Positions 40,840 through 53,236 of a stretch of 64,000 bases of DNA are shown one piece after another. The position numbers and the translations under genes are program-made. Each line of letters starts with the position of its first letter. Position 1 is the stretch's first letter. This stretch comes from Sisyra terminalis. Taxonomy: Eukaryota > Arthropoda > Insecta > Neuroptera > Sisyridae. Location of the stretch: NCBI GenBank assembly GCA_958496175.1, contig OY292275.1:54141701-54205700 (forward strand). The letters run 5' to 3'. The notes below the pieces were generated by a model, which searched no databases, was not told the DNA's origin, and was given only the letters and a program-made list of their open reading frames with translations.

Positions 40840-43495
40840 CTGAAGTTTGTCTTCAAGTGTTCTGAACTGCTGAAGAATTTTTCTAAAAAGCGACCTTTAG
40901 TATGGAGCCTTTATGGTTCACTCTAGTCATACAATTTTTTTGATTCCAACTCATATATGTTATTCTTGCGATTTATCTTGTTACTATTAGTCTTCACAAA
41001 ATAATAAGAAAATTAAATGGTCACTTAAAAAAATTTTATTACCTCATGTACATTTGCGTATCAAATAATGATCAGATAGTATTAAGCGTATTTAGTATGG
41101 TTTCAGAAAAATTCGGTGTAATGATGTAATGGTTATTCCAGGGTCAATCTTTCATAAACTGGAAAAAATTTTTATAAACATTCCAGATTTGCTAATTCCT
41201 CTACACAAAACAAGAAAACTTAAATATTTTTACATACAAATTTTAAAGTTAATGGTTCATATCTACGATGATGAATGATACTGTTAGATCTTCAATAGAT
41301 ATAATAAGCTGGTTTAAAGCAGGAAAAAGAAAACAAGAATTAAGTTAAATGATACAATCATTCAAAGTTATGATTGATTACTTTAAAAATGAAAAACAGA
41401 AAATGTGTTGTTTTTTTTTAAATGAAAATCCATGTATTTTCGGAAATTAATATCCGGCTTCCGAATGCCAGCATATGGAGTTAATTTGTTTTACACTAGT
41501 TTCGGGTTGCTCATTACGGTCGTTGCTAAATGGGGCTGATTAGACCCTTCTTTCAACACTGCAAGTGTATTTTTAGCCGCACCAAAACGTAAAATTGGAA
41601 AACCCTCGGATATTTTCGTTCATTAAGAACTTCAAAATCGTAATGCTTCCATAATTCATAGTCGGAAAGTTTACTGTTAAATGTTGGTATTTAAACAATT
41701 TTTTCCATACAAATTTCTCTTGGCAAGTAAATGAAGAAAGTTGTTTTTTTTTTTCATTTGGTTTCGCACATTTTCATTTTTCGATTTGTTCGCGTAAAAC
41801 CAATTTATTTTAACTCTCATTTATAAATTGATTCTTTGTTCGAATATCGCGTTTCAAACGTAATAGATTTAAATAAAGAAGAGAATTGTCCGTTAGACGT
41901 TAAATGGATTTTTTACTTCTTTTTTTTCCGAACTACTCAAGTGTATTCTTTATTTCATTGTTGAATTTTTTCCTCAAGTACGCACTATTTAAAAAGAGAT
42001 TAGTATAGTCAGGATTGGATTTAAGTTATTTTCTTCACGAAAAGCCTTCCAGATCTCATTTCTGATATTAAAGCCAAGGGTCTTATGAAAAATCCGATCC
42101 TCCATATGTTACTTATTGGATACTTTTAATGAAAAAAAAACTTTTGCTTTATAATAATTCTAAAACAAGTACCTCGATAGAACGAGTCTAGGCTGTTGAC
42201 CCAAATTTTACTCGATTGCAAGAGATCAAAAAACTCTTCAAAAACCTCATACACTGCCATTGAAATGAAGTGACAGATGGTTTGTGCTAGTTTATAAAAA
42301 TGACGAAAATTCATAAAATTTTTTAAATGCTTCTTTTCATTTGATGGGTCACTAACCTTGTGACATGGGATTTTCGTGATCCAAACATTTTTTTTTTTGA
42401 CCATTGCCCTACGGCTTAAATACACATTTGGCCAATTATAAATTATATTTCTCGTTTCACATTAATGTACGATCATATCAACTTCATTAACCAGTGCCAA
42501 GTGAAACTTTTTATTTCCTTTTCGATTTAATTTTTTCACTTGCGGGTACAATGTTTTCGATGTTTTAGAGACTTAAAGCAAAATTCTTTATTTAAATCAA
42601 TGAATCAGCGACTTGTGGGCTTATCGATCTCGATAATGTTCCATTGAGGTTTCCATTAGAAAGTTTCACCAAAACTGCAATGACGAATGAATTATTCTGG
42701 TGTACCTATTAATTTTAGAATTATTATTGGCCAGTCGGTGTCCTCGAAATACCATAAGTTATTAATGTGTTATGCAAATTGTCAATTAAATTAAAAGAAA
42801 GAAAAATCATCGCAATTATTTCTAGGTCACTGACCTATATATTTATGTTCTCATGTTACACCTGTAACTTCTTATATCATTTTTCGAGTATCAAACCCCT
42901 ATTACAAACTTTTGTGTACAATAATTCCGAATTTTTAAGAAAATCGTTTCCTACTTGCTGTTGAAAAAATACAGTTAATAATGTTCATCCCTCTCGTTTC
43001 TATACTTTATTTTTTTTTTTAAATTTGACGTGTTTAAGTACCCATCAAATTGAAATCTCTCGAAAATGAATCCAAAAGATCATAATTAAAGAACTTTACC
43101 CTAAAGGGAGCATCTAGTGACTAAAGATTTAAACTTTTGAAAAAATGGTCAAAAGTTTTGTATGGTATCAAAACTTAACCCGGAAAGCTGTTTTTTAAAC
43201 TCGAGTAGTTGATAAAATGAGAGAAAATACTTCATACGAATCATTTATTTTGAAAATGGTCTAAGTCTATTTCATGGATGACTAATATATTTACTTTTTT
43301 CAATGACAAAAATAGCAATTTAGTTATCAAAAGAGCTGCAATTGTATTAATAAAACTTATACTTTGTGCAGACTTAATGGTTTCACAAAATGTTCACAAA
43401 ATTTCCCTTATTACTAGTACTAAAGTTATCCTATGAATTATTTTCTATATAGACTTACGTCACTTTCAAAATTGATGGTTCATATCATTGTGTAA
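40840..43495. other. Intergenic or intronic, nothing firmly recognised
   Basis: Long AT-rich stretch. Minus-strand frame 42126-42425 (99 codons) has some protein-like texture but no family match by eye; it may belong to the same or another decayed transposon. No defined repeats. Confidence 0.35.
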
Positions 43496-43501
43496 ATCTG
43501 T

Positions 43502-44115
43502 GGGTAAAGTTATTTATAGTATCTTATTTGGAAAGTGATAGCATAAAGGCAAATCTGAATTTTCCACCGGAAGATGCCTAAAAGAGGAAGGAAAGATATA
43601 GAACAGGGTACCAAGTAAATAATTTATCAATATTAAGTCAAAATGTAAATGTATTGCGTTTAAGTTTTCTTTCAAAATCGATACGAACTTTCTGGACAAC
43701 CCAATCTATAATACGAAAGCTTTATCAAAAGTTTTTCTGAAGAACTATTGCCAAAGATTTGTTATCGAAAATATTCTACTTGGGTTATGTTTTCTTGTAT
43801 GATCAATAATAGTATCTTACCCGGAAAGTGGTGGCATAAAAAGAAATCTAAATTTTCCACTAAAAGATGCCTAAAAGATGAAGAAAGGATATAGAATAGA
43901 GGGCCAATTATATAATTTCAGAATATTTAGCCAAAATTTAAATGTATTTCGTTTAAATTTTCTTTCAAAATCGACACAAACTTTCTGGACAACCCAATCT
44001 ATAATACGAAGGCTTTATCAAAAATTTTCCTTAAGAACTATTGCGGAAGATTTGTTATCGAAAATATTTTACATAGGTTACATTTTTCTCCAATTTTTTC
44101 TTGTATGATCAATAA
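43502..44115. repeat. Tandem duplication, 293-bp period
   Basis: Two direct copies, about 43502-43794 and 43795-44115, share TCTTTCAAAATCGA, CTTTCTGGACAACCCAATCT and ATAATACGAA(A/G)GCTTTATC. Corresponding points AGTATCTTA at 43518 and 43811 give the 293-bp period. They differ by scattered substitutions and a small insertion near the end of copy two, so the duplication is not recent. Confidence 0.85.
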
Positions 44116-44119
44116 CTAT

Positions 44120-44297
44120 CCTTATGATCTCACTAAAAATATTCTAACATCCATTCTTTTCAACTACCTCCTGTTTTTTGGCCATACTTACGAAAAAAAT
44201 TTCCAACGTCTAATCTTTTGATACAGGATGTAATATTATTTACAAATGTAAAGTATTAACATAAATTTGAACAAATGTATTATTGATATATTGCCTA
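44120..44297. other. Short spacer
   Basis: AT-rich DNA between the tandem duplication and the ribozyme-like motif; nothing recognised. Confidence 0.4.
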
Positions 44298-44332
44298 GAT
44301 ACGTATTTCGATTGCCAATCAACCTTCCTCAG
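44298..44332 (-). ncRNA. Hammerhead-like motif (candidate)
   Basis: Minus strand: CTGAGGA, then a segment with GATT-GGC-AATC able to form a stem, then GAAA, then ATA-CG-TAT able to form a short stem III followed by C. Position 7 of the hammerhead core is variable, so CTGAGGA is tolerable. Stem I pairing is weak. It looks like the most complete match in the window to the compact type I form found in Penelope-like elements. Confidence 0.35.
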
Positions 44333-44339
44333 TGGTCAT

Positions 44340-45688
44340 CAAATAGTATTGGATAGTATTGGATGTGTTAGGATATATGGACATGGATATGTTGGAGTAG
44401 TATTGAAAAACTAGTTTCGGTCGACTAAAACAAAGTCTTTGAATTATGGGTCTCAACCCTAATTTAGGGTTTTATGTTATTTCTATAACTTAAAGACAAA
44501 AGTTACCTTGCAAAAAGTTTCTTCTTCAATATTTACAGAGTCCCTTAAAATTTCCGTTTATATTATGGCGTTTTCTCACTTCAGTAACTTATTTGGCAAA
44601 ATTATTTTCGTCTGTCTTTTTCAATCGAAAAAATTAAAAATTTGCGTAACGGAAAATATCTAATATATTCGATGGGAGATGATTTAGCAATTAGTCATAA
44701 AGCAGTTTGGTCTAAAATTAACGAATTCTACTGATATCTCGGCAAAGTTAATATGCGCATTATTCAACCCTTCTTAATGGGGAAAAAATAAAATATGATT
44801 TTTTCAAATTCAAAACTTTTATGTATATTATATAGATCTAATGAATTGGGACTGTATCTGGATCTCCACCGAACCTGCGAGACTGACTTATCGAATCCTT
44901 TGGGTTCGATTGACTCCAGATTAAGAACCACTGCCTTTTAACGATTAAATTTTCAAAATACTTTGACAACGACCTATCCTTAAAATGGACTTATATCACT
45001 TTCAAAATAAACAGCGTCAATATACAAAATTCTATGAATACTTTTACGGTATCGTAACTTGATTGACTCCTCAAACCTTTTTTCCTTTCTTTTCTTTTTT
45101 AAAAAAAATATTTCTTCTGGTTCTTTTATTGATGTAATAAAATGAAGTTCTCTTCATTCAGTTCCAAGAAAGAGATTTGTCGAGCGATTAAGACCTTGAC
45201 GACGACACCCTTTTACAAAAACGACCCTCTTTTATATATAACATATATGGTATTATAGCGTTGCCAGTAAATTACATAACAAAACTCGATAACGGTTTTA
45301 TCTTAAACAATCATTCACCGTCCTCTTCCACATAATATGCCCAAAAACCGCCACTCACTTTCCTCCAGGTTTCGTTTGAAATTCCAAAGACGTACGCGTC
45401 GGCTTCTTAACGCGCGTACTCTTCGGAATTTTCAATTAGTTTCGAGACCAAATGCTTTCAATTCGATTGTTGTCGAGTTGCGGATGTGTTTTGGAGCTTT
45501 TGGGGTTTCCTCACTAAAAATGGATATAATTTTTGGGTATATTATTAAGGTATTTTTGTCGATAATGATGTGCTTGGAATTCGGAAGTATTTTAATCGGG
45601 GTTTCGGTATGAAGGTTTATTAAGAAAATGTCGTCAAAAACTATCAATTTGGGGATGAATTTTGGTTTAGTCTTGATTTTTTTATGTG
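44340..45688. other. Intergenic or intronic; possible hAT end and a low-confidence exon-like frame
   Basis: Near 44918-44935 the minus strand reads CAGTGGTTCTTAATCTGG, a hAT-like end. At 45337-45612 a 91-codon frame with a basic start and a hydrophobic end (FLSIMMCLEFGSILIGVS before a GTATGA) could be a membrane-protein exon, but nothing supports it. Confidence 0.3.
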
Positions 45689-45696
45689 AAAATTTC

Positions 45697-45921
45697 GGCT
45701 CATGTGTACTTTAACACACCCACAATCTGGCAATGTTGTATTTTCGACTTTGTTTTTAATTTAATTCGCGATTAAATCGGTCCATAATGAAAATGTAGCC
45801 ACAAAAGAAAGAATTATACCATATTAGAATTGAATAAACAAAAATATCGCGAATTAAATTAAAAACAAAGTCTAAAATGCAACGTTGCCAGATTGTGGGT
45901 GTGCTAAAGCACACTTGAGCC
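45697..45921. mobile_element. GGCTCA MITE, copy C
   Basis: 225-bp copy starting GGCTCATGTGTACTTTAACA and ending CACTTGAGCC, with the exact 8-bp duplication AAAATTTC at 45689-45696 and 45922-45929. It is very close in sequence to copy A at 19442. Confidence 0.92.
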
Positions 45922-46251
45922 AAAATTTCTTTAGCATCGTTGTGACTTGAAATTTTATGAAACGGAAAGCGGCAATAAAAAGAGAAGCATATACATAAAT
46001 CTATAAGATTTAACATGAGAGAGAATGAGGTAGGAAACATTCGTATTTCTTATGATTGTACACGCCTACGTATTACGCTACTTGAGAATGGTTTTCATAG
46101 CGACCAATAACAAACATGTTAAATTGGTTATTATAATTGTGAGCATAAACTTTTCATTATTTTAATAAAATTAATTTTCAAGTTTGCCGTAAATGAATAC
46201 GGATTATTGTCATGATTATCAAAAAAAAGTAAAGAAAACAAGGTTATAAAG

Positions 46252-46670
46252 ATGTTAAAAGGTTCAACAGAACGTGTTCGTGAATTTCGGGCACGCCGAA
46301 AAGTATTATTAAATAAGAAAAATAATAGTTCTTATACGTTTAATGATTCGACTGTGAAAAATAGTGAAAATGATGCTAGGAAGTACTGAAATATTTTCTA
46401 ATCGCATATTTCGTCCTAAATCACAAAATTTCAATAAAATAAAAGCTAATTTAAAATTAATTCTGATATCACATAATATTACGAACTGTTTTTCAAGTGC
46501 TACTCAAATGAATGTACGCACGATTTCTTAGGTACTCACAATTTCGTCGAAATAAAGTTGCTTATGAAGAATTTCGTTAAAATTTTTTTAACAATATGTT
46601 CGGTCATAATATGTGCTCCTTTTGTAAACGATTGTGATTCCAACGAAATTTAAAAACCACAACGTTCAGG
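46252..46670 (+). pseudogene. Helitron-like helicase protein N-terminal relic
   Basis: A 45-codon frame at 46252-46389 begins MLKGSTERVREFRARRKVLL, the basic ERxRxFRxRR start common in insect Helitron-associated proteins. Further on (about 46560-46655) a broken frame gives AYEEFR, then NFFNNMFGHNMCSFCKRL, recalling the NxFGxxCxVCxRLW segment of the same proteins. The frames are separated by stops. I read this as the 5' remains of a Helitron-type ORF. A DUF6570-type protein is an alternative label for the same group. Confidence 0.5.
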
Positions 46671-46679
46671 ACATGAAGA

Positions 46680-47044
46680 TTTTTTATGGATAATTAAAAA
46701 TTCTAATGCAAATGATAATATTTTACTGTACTGTACGTATTTTCAAGCAATCGTGAAAAATCTAATTCCAACGATGTCCAAATACAATAATTTCAAGTAT
46801 TAAACGATAATTGCATCTTTACAACCACTGGATTTATTTCATTCTTCCATTATCATTAGCTTTTGTTTCATTTATCGAAAATGCAAATTTGGATTCTGGA
46901 TAAATTTATGTTACATATATGTTAATAAATCGTAAAATAAATCCTACAATTATCCTACTCATAAAATCTTACATTCGTCTCAATATCTTGAAGTTTATCT
47001 TTTTTGAAGGTTTCACTTCTACCACCTGTGAATTGCACACATGT
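46680..47044. other. Spacer, possibly Helitron relic
   Basis: AT-rich continuation of the decayed Helitron-like region; no motif recognised. Confidence 0.3.
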
Positions 47045-47052
47045 ATTTTTAA

Positions 47053-47774
47053 GGGGTTATATACAGTTAGAATTTTCAAAAAATCGTTTTTTTTAATTTT
47101 CTTTTCTTAATGTACATTTATTTAAGAATACATACAGAAAATTTCATATCGTTCCGGTGAATATTTTCGAAGTTACACGCAAATTTGAAGAAAAAAATTT
47201 CATCCTATGTAAAGTGCTTTTCAAACTTTAAACGCGTTTTTCTCAAAATGGTGTTTTCAAAGTCGGTGACCAACATTACTCCAAAACGGCTTAACCGATT
47301 AGTCTCAAATTTTAACACGAGCTTCTTAAATATATTTTTTAGTAATTAATCGAATATTTTTTCTCACCGATAAATATTTTTATTTTTATAAACAATTGAA
47401 GGCTGAAATTTTGGTCAAAAATCGGTTTTTTTTTTTTGAGAAACCGCCATTTTGTCAAAAAATTTTATTTTGCTTATTCCTTCGATTAATTACTAGATTT
47501 AACATTACTTTAACGAAATCTGTTTGGTTTTTTAAATTCAGAGGATCCAGTTCAGAGATATAGTGGTCACTGCAAAACGTCTTTTTTGAGAGGAGCTCCC
47601 GGAGATTAACTTAAGCTCTTTTTCAAATAAATATTTTTACTAATACTTAGTCATAAAATACAGTTAAAAGATACCATAATATATGTACAAATTTTTAGAT
47701 CGTATTTAAAAGGTTTCTCTGAAAAAATTCTGGAAAATTCGCTTTTTTTCGGCCTTCTAACTGTATATAACCCC
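47053..47774. mobile_element. TTAA-type (Kolobok-like) element, 722 bp
   Basis: TTAA at 47049-47052 and 47775-47778 flank inverted ends GGGGTTATATACAGTTAGAA and TTCTAACTGTATATAACCCC. The inner motif TTTAAACGCGTTTTTCTC is the inverse of that in the elements at 11055 and 34579. There is no transposase. Confidence 0.85.
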
Positions 47775-47779
47775 TTAAC

Positions 47780-49975
47780 GGGGAAATCAATGAATCTGAA
47801 AATCTCAACCAAAATTTTTCTTGTATTATCGAATATCTTTTCATCGGTATTGAACCGAAACTAAAAAAAAATCAAAAATTTGACTAAAATTTACTAAGTT
47901 ATGATACCTTTGGTGTACCTGATCGTCGCAAATAACTATGCTTTAACTTCGAAGAAAATCCACGGTTGTTTTAATTAGGCCAGCCATTGTTTGCTTGACT
48001 AGAGGGGGAAAAGAAAAGAACAAAAAGAAAACCCAAGAGAAAATGCGAGTGATTGTCAATTTTCGAGCTAGAAAGAAATGACTAGTGGAACTTTACGAGT
48101 TATCTGGGAATAGAGTGAAGTGCATCACATCGGTTCGATGACCGACTCTGGCGTGGTTTTTAATCTTTTCCTTCGTCTATAAGGCTGGTTCTCCAATCCA
48201 ATATATATATGGGTGTGTGATGTGTGTAGTAGTATAGAAGTTTTTTTTCTATATCCATACTTTTTATGGTCACATTTCATAATACCTACAACTGGTTCCA
48301 TTCAACCGATTCAATGATATGCAACCATCAACTACCTCAATTTCGAATTGTTGCCTTGTCTATCATTTACCACAAAATCATTCAATCTATCATTAGGATT
48401 TTTTTTTCTTTTCATATCAATCAATAGTGGAGAATCACAAGACGAGAAATCCACAATTAGATGAGTAATTACATCATTATAGTTTTATAGTTCCAATCGA
48501 TTGGTTTTCTATCAATTATTCATGGCTCCCCTTCACTTAACTGGAAACGCGCCAATATGGTTGGTTTCCGTTGAATTTGTCCTGGATAGTCACCCGGTTG
48601 TATTCCTCCTTGTAATTTGTCGTTTTCTTGGCATTATAAATTTAATGGTGGCAATATATGAAGAGGGCAATGACGCCCGACCTGGCCTCTGGCTTTTGCA
48701 GGTGGTTGCATGCACTGCAATCGTAATAAAAGCATAAAATAAAAAGCTTCTCCCTGACGTTTCTTTTTTTAACACACTAGACAAAAATATTATTATGATT
48801 ATTATTGCGGGGGATGAATGTGTGTTTACTTTAGAAACAAAGGGACTTGGAACAGGTTGTCGGCCTCATTTTTGAAACTATCGATTTTGTTTATCGCTGT
48901 AATGGGGTAATGACACGAAACGGTTTACAAACCCTCATTTTGTGTAACAGGAACGAACGCATTTTATATTACAGGTAGGACACAATGCACTGATGTGAAA
49001 ATATATAATGTACGAGGGAAGAAATTGTTAGGGAGTGGACGATTACAAATTCATAATACCATAAAGAACCTTTCGGTGCATTTCAAATGAGTCTTTTAAT
49101 ATTCGCCTTATTATATGAAAAAAAAAAAAAAAAAATTCTTGCAACCCAAATATTTCAATTTTATTTTTTCAAGCATTGAAATCCATGGAAAAGGCCTTCA
49201 TTTCCCTACAACTTCGTGTTTGTATGTTTAAGTATACATATGTATACACAAATTGCGTACAAACGCAAAACAATTATCCGTCAAAACGATTCCGTTTAAA
49301 TTATTAACAAGTTTATTTCGGAAATTTAATTAAAATACTTGGAATTTATAACTTTCTATGTTACGCGCTACAAAAATATTATATGTACTTGTATAATTTG
49401 TGAATAAAAAATGTTGAGTTTCTTAGAACGGAAATTATGGTCGAAACAATGTTTCTTTTAAAAATTGTTTTGGAAAATGGGAAAATAAGCCACGCAATTT
49501 TTACCATAACAAAAAAAAACGGTTGTAATTACTGCGTTTAAAACATATTTTTTATAAAAAAAAATGGTTGATTTTTTTGGCCTTGCCTTAGTATGTGAGT
49601 CCAACAAAGAAAGAAAACAAAGAATGCATTGTATAAACACGTAAGTGTAAGTGAAAACCAAATATAAAATTCCATCGTCTTAAATTTAATCTTGTTATTT
49701 GTTTCAACTGTCATTTCGAATTTTTGTCAGAGTTGGCTAAGAATATTTCACAAGTAGCTACTAGTTACACAAAAGAGAATATTAACCGTTGGTGTATAGG
49801 ATAGTCTTGCTGAAACCGGAAATAGCGCAAAGTGCGCCACTTTCAAACTCGCATTAAATATGGGTACAATAAAATATCAACCTCACAAGTTTTCCCTAAA
49901 TTTTTTTGCCTCAAATGTTCTTAGGACTTACTCGATTAATGTCCATTGAATAATATCCTTTGGACTGAAAAATAA
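47780..49975. other. Intergenic or intronic, nothing firm
   Basis: Slightly less AT-rich around 48000-48260 and 48500-48740. The frame at 48501-48737 (78 codons, with hydrophobic segments) matches nothing I know. A 19-base A run occurs near 49118. A near-repeat of the 3200-3420 sequence (GTTTCAACTGTCATTTCG) appears at about 49701. Confidence 0.3.
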
Positions 49976-49979
49976 AATG

Positions 49980-50215
49980 AAATTTTCTTCTAAATGATTT
50001 ATTTTGATTTCATCTATAATGATTTGATTTTTGTACATCGTTTCGTCGCCTTTCAGGACTTTATCAGATACTCAATGATATATTATTAAAAGTCATTATG
50101 GTTAAAATAATTACTTGATAAAGCATAAAAATACTTGATAAAGGCGACGAAACGTACAAAAATCAAATGTTAATCATTTAGAAGAAAATTTTATTATATT
50201 TTTTAGCCCAAAACC
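49980..50215. mobile_element. Palindromic element with two hammerhead-like motifs
   Basis: Left arm 49980-50070 and right arm 50125-50215 are inverted copies (AAATTTTCTTCTAAATGATT, TTGATTTTTGTAC, CGTTTCGTCGCCTTT). Each arm includes a core: CTGATAAAGTCCTGAAAGGC then GACGAAAC on the minus strand at 50039-50067, and CTTGATAAAGGCGACGAAAC on plus at about 50130-50150. A related pair lies in the palindrome at 10327-10450. Confidence 0.6.
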
Positions 50216-50219
50216 CTAT

Positions 50220-53200
50220 GAGGATAGCCAAGTTCTTAGGATTTTATGGGTCTGAAATATTGTTATCTTTTATCGATTAATCTATTTATTTTTAACAGGG
50301 TCGTTAGGATTTGTTTTAGAACATATAACAATAACATCATTGATACACGTTTGTTATTACACCCTTATTTATTAATTTTAACCAGAGAGGGGAGACTTAT
50401 ATAGAAGTTCAATTCTGGGTTAAAAGTTTTGGCGTTTGGGAAAACCACTTGATCAGAGCTTTTAGTCACTGGTACCTAGTTGGCATCGTACAAGACTTAG
50501 CCACGCTTTAATTTGCAAAGCGCATGCGTAGATAAAAGAAGGAATTTAAATTTTAAAGGAATTTCTAATTTCATCATTAAATTATGGTATTAATTAAGAA
50601 AAAAAAAACTAATATCTATTGCAAAATGATATTTCGCATAACAATGTCATCAATAGCTTTATTTTAGAAACACTATATTACGTTTTTGTCTTTCATTTGG
50701 ATTGAAATCCTATAGAAGTCTATCTTTTCTGATTTTAACGGTGGTTGAAACTTTCATTTATCGTAACTTTTTTTTTTGGTATAAGTAAAGTGTAGAAAAT
50801 CTTCATGTGTTTGATTCGTAATAAAGCACCTACCGATTAAAGTAATAAAGCCCCCCTTCCCTAAAAGTTACCAACCAATTAGGTTGTAAATCAAGTGAAA
50901 AAAAAGTTTCACTTCTAATGGCAGCGATCTTTAACAATTTTGACAACGGTCTTTCATCTTATTTATATACCTTTTTAACCACTTTCTGGAAGTTTCCAGT
51001 ACATTCGAACGAGTTTTATTTCTTTCTATTTCGCTTTGAAATCTCACGGGGGTGTACTGGGACGTCTTCCGTCTCACTTCTATCTCATTATTAGAACTTT
51101 CCAATGTTCCAAGTTCGCAAGAACATACTTCTAAGTATTTTGAATTGCGGAATATTTATGATTAAACGATGATGTTTGTGTCTAATGTTACCTAATTGTT
51201 TTATTTGAGACCAAGACCCGTTATTTGGTCTTATGGATAGACTATATCCTTACGATAGTTATTTAGGCAAATCCTACACATATCACTATTCTTAGGTGAA
51301 AATACTCATGTTTTCTCTATCCTCTATTATCGACTTTAACCGATAGAATTTAACTATGCCATAAATTCCCCTTTCAGTAGTCTTAAAAATAAGTTACGTA
51401 AATGAGTCTTTGATCTTCAATTATTTTATTCAATTTATAGAAAAACACAAGGACTCAGAGTTCAGAATCGTTAACAACTATGTCTTCTATAAAAAAAATC
51501 GTAAAACCAGTTTTGTAAGTTACATCAAATACGTGTGATGTAAAATCAAAAGTTAATAGTTAAATGAAATGTCTGCAGATGGTCGTTTGTACGAGTGGAT
51601 AGTCGATGGACGTCTTTTATGAGCGTTTATGCCATAAACGCAATCCGGATGTCCCTATAAACATAATATTAAAGCACAAAACAAGTGGCCATATGAGCTT
51701 TTTATTCGATCAACTATAAACGTGATTGGCTTTGGTCAATGTTTGTACTGGAAATTGTTTCGTAGAACAAAAAAATATGTTTTTTGGCTTCGCTAATTAT
51801 AACATAATTAATAATTAGCGTTAATTAATTCAATAAATAAGCCCACAATTATTAATTAAAGTAGGTTTTTTTTTTTGGAATATTTTGTGTGTTTTTTGAG
51901 GTCAAAAATGCGTGGAACTTTAAAAATAAATGAATTAAAGGATTTGAAGAAAAGGATCAAATTTGAAGAACCTTGCCAGAAATAGACAAACTAACCATGC
52001 GGAAAACTATACTAAACCTTTTGTTTCTATCTTTATTCTCCCAATACAAATGGATTTATAAACGCCTGTTAAAATGGACACTAAATATTATCAATATTAA
52101 TTTTCTTTTAACCTAAAGACTTTTTTCCATTATAGACCTCATTAAAATTATGCATTAATTTTCCGGAAAATCTATCGCATTTTAGATTACAGAGCTGTCA
52201 TTTTTATTGAATACCAGATTTTCTTTACGATTATTAAAAAAAAAAAATAATGATGATAAAATTAATGAGTTTCAATATGTAGGTTGCTCACTTTTCTTTC
52301 AAATCGATTTTCTCCTTTACAAAGAAAGACACCAACTCGTCCGTATTGATTCTCATTTAAAATTGTCTTCCCATTTTATTCGATGTCTTATCGAAAAACT
52401 TTTCGAATGAATCTTTATTGGGTGTTACACAAGTTTTTAATGAGGAAAATTCTAATGAAGTCCTCAACCGATTGAATTTTCCAACAAGTGTTTATTGTGT
52501 GAGTAAAGTTTATATATGGTCGGCATTGTTGAAAACTGTAATTGAATATTTTTGCGTGCAAATTTGTTGGGTGTTTAAGGATGATTTTAAATGGGAGATT
52601 AATTTAATTAGGCAAAAACATGGAAAGGAAATCACAGAAATTATGGAATTACTCGTATGGTTTGCGTGACCTTTTTATTCATTGAATGATTTATACTGCA
52701 TACTGAATACACTTATTTCACCTGTAGCGTGTAGGTAGGTAGATACTATGGAGTTTTGCAATTGTTGAATGTTCCACCTTACAAATGCCATATTCGAATG
52801 GCTTAATGAATGAAAGTGATTCAAATATTTCCTCAACGAAAATTGAAAGTAGTTCGAGTTTGTAAATAATATACATATATTAAAAGAATTCCAAAAATCA
52901 AAGTAAAAAAAAATGTTTTAAATTCTTAATTACTTCCTGTGATTTTCTGTTAGGTAAAATTGCTAAAAAAGGTTATATTGATTGAAAAATTAACTTCAAA
53001 ATTGCAATTGTCAAACAAATATAGAGAATATATACAATACATTATACAATATAAATACATACAATCGATTTATGTACTTTTGTAAATTTTGTTCTTTACA
53101 AAAATAATTTTTCTAACCGAGAAAAGGACTCTTAACTATAGAAAGGTTGCCTCTTCTACTGGTTTCAAAGTGTTTTTTTTTTTGTGAAACTTTATTGTTA

Positions 53201-53230
53201 TTATTTATTGTAATTCTATAGAGATGCGAA
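50220..53230. other. Intergenic or intronic, nothing recognised
   Basis: A 3 kb AT-rich stretch without clear repeats. Frames at 52207-52410 and 52418-52669 are probably chance. Confidence 0.35.
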
Positions 53231-53236
53231 GCATCT

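Noticed and set aside
45337..45612. 91-codon frame ending in a hydrophobic stretch before GTATGA, as a possible first exon
   Set aside because: The hydrophobic end lacks the tetraspanin first-exon pattern, the basic first half has no family match, and no partner exon was seen.
48501..48737. 78-codon frame with hydrophobic segments
   Set aside because: No recognisable domain, no supporting splice context, and the opposite strand is also open; kept only as a note.
52207..52669. Two consecutive frames of 67 and 83 codons
   Set aside because: Different frames, no motif, composition like the AT-rich background.
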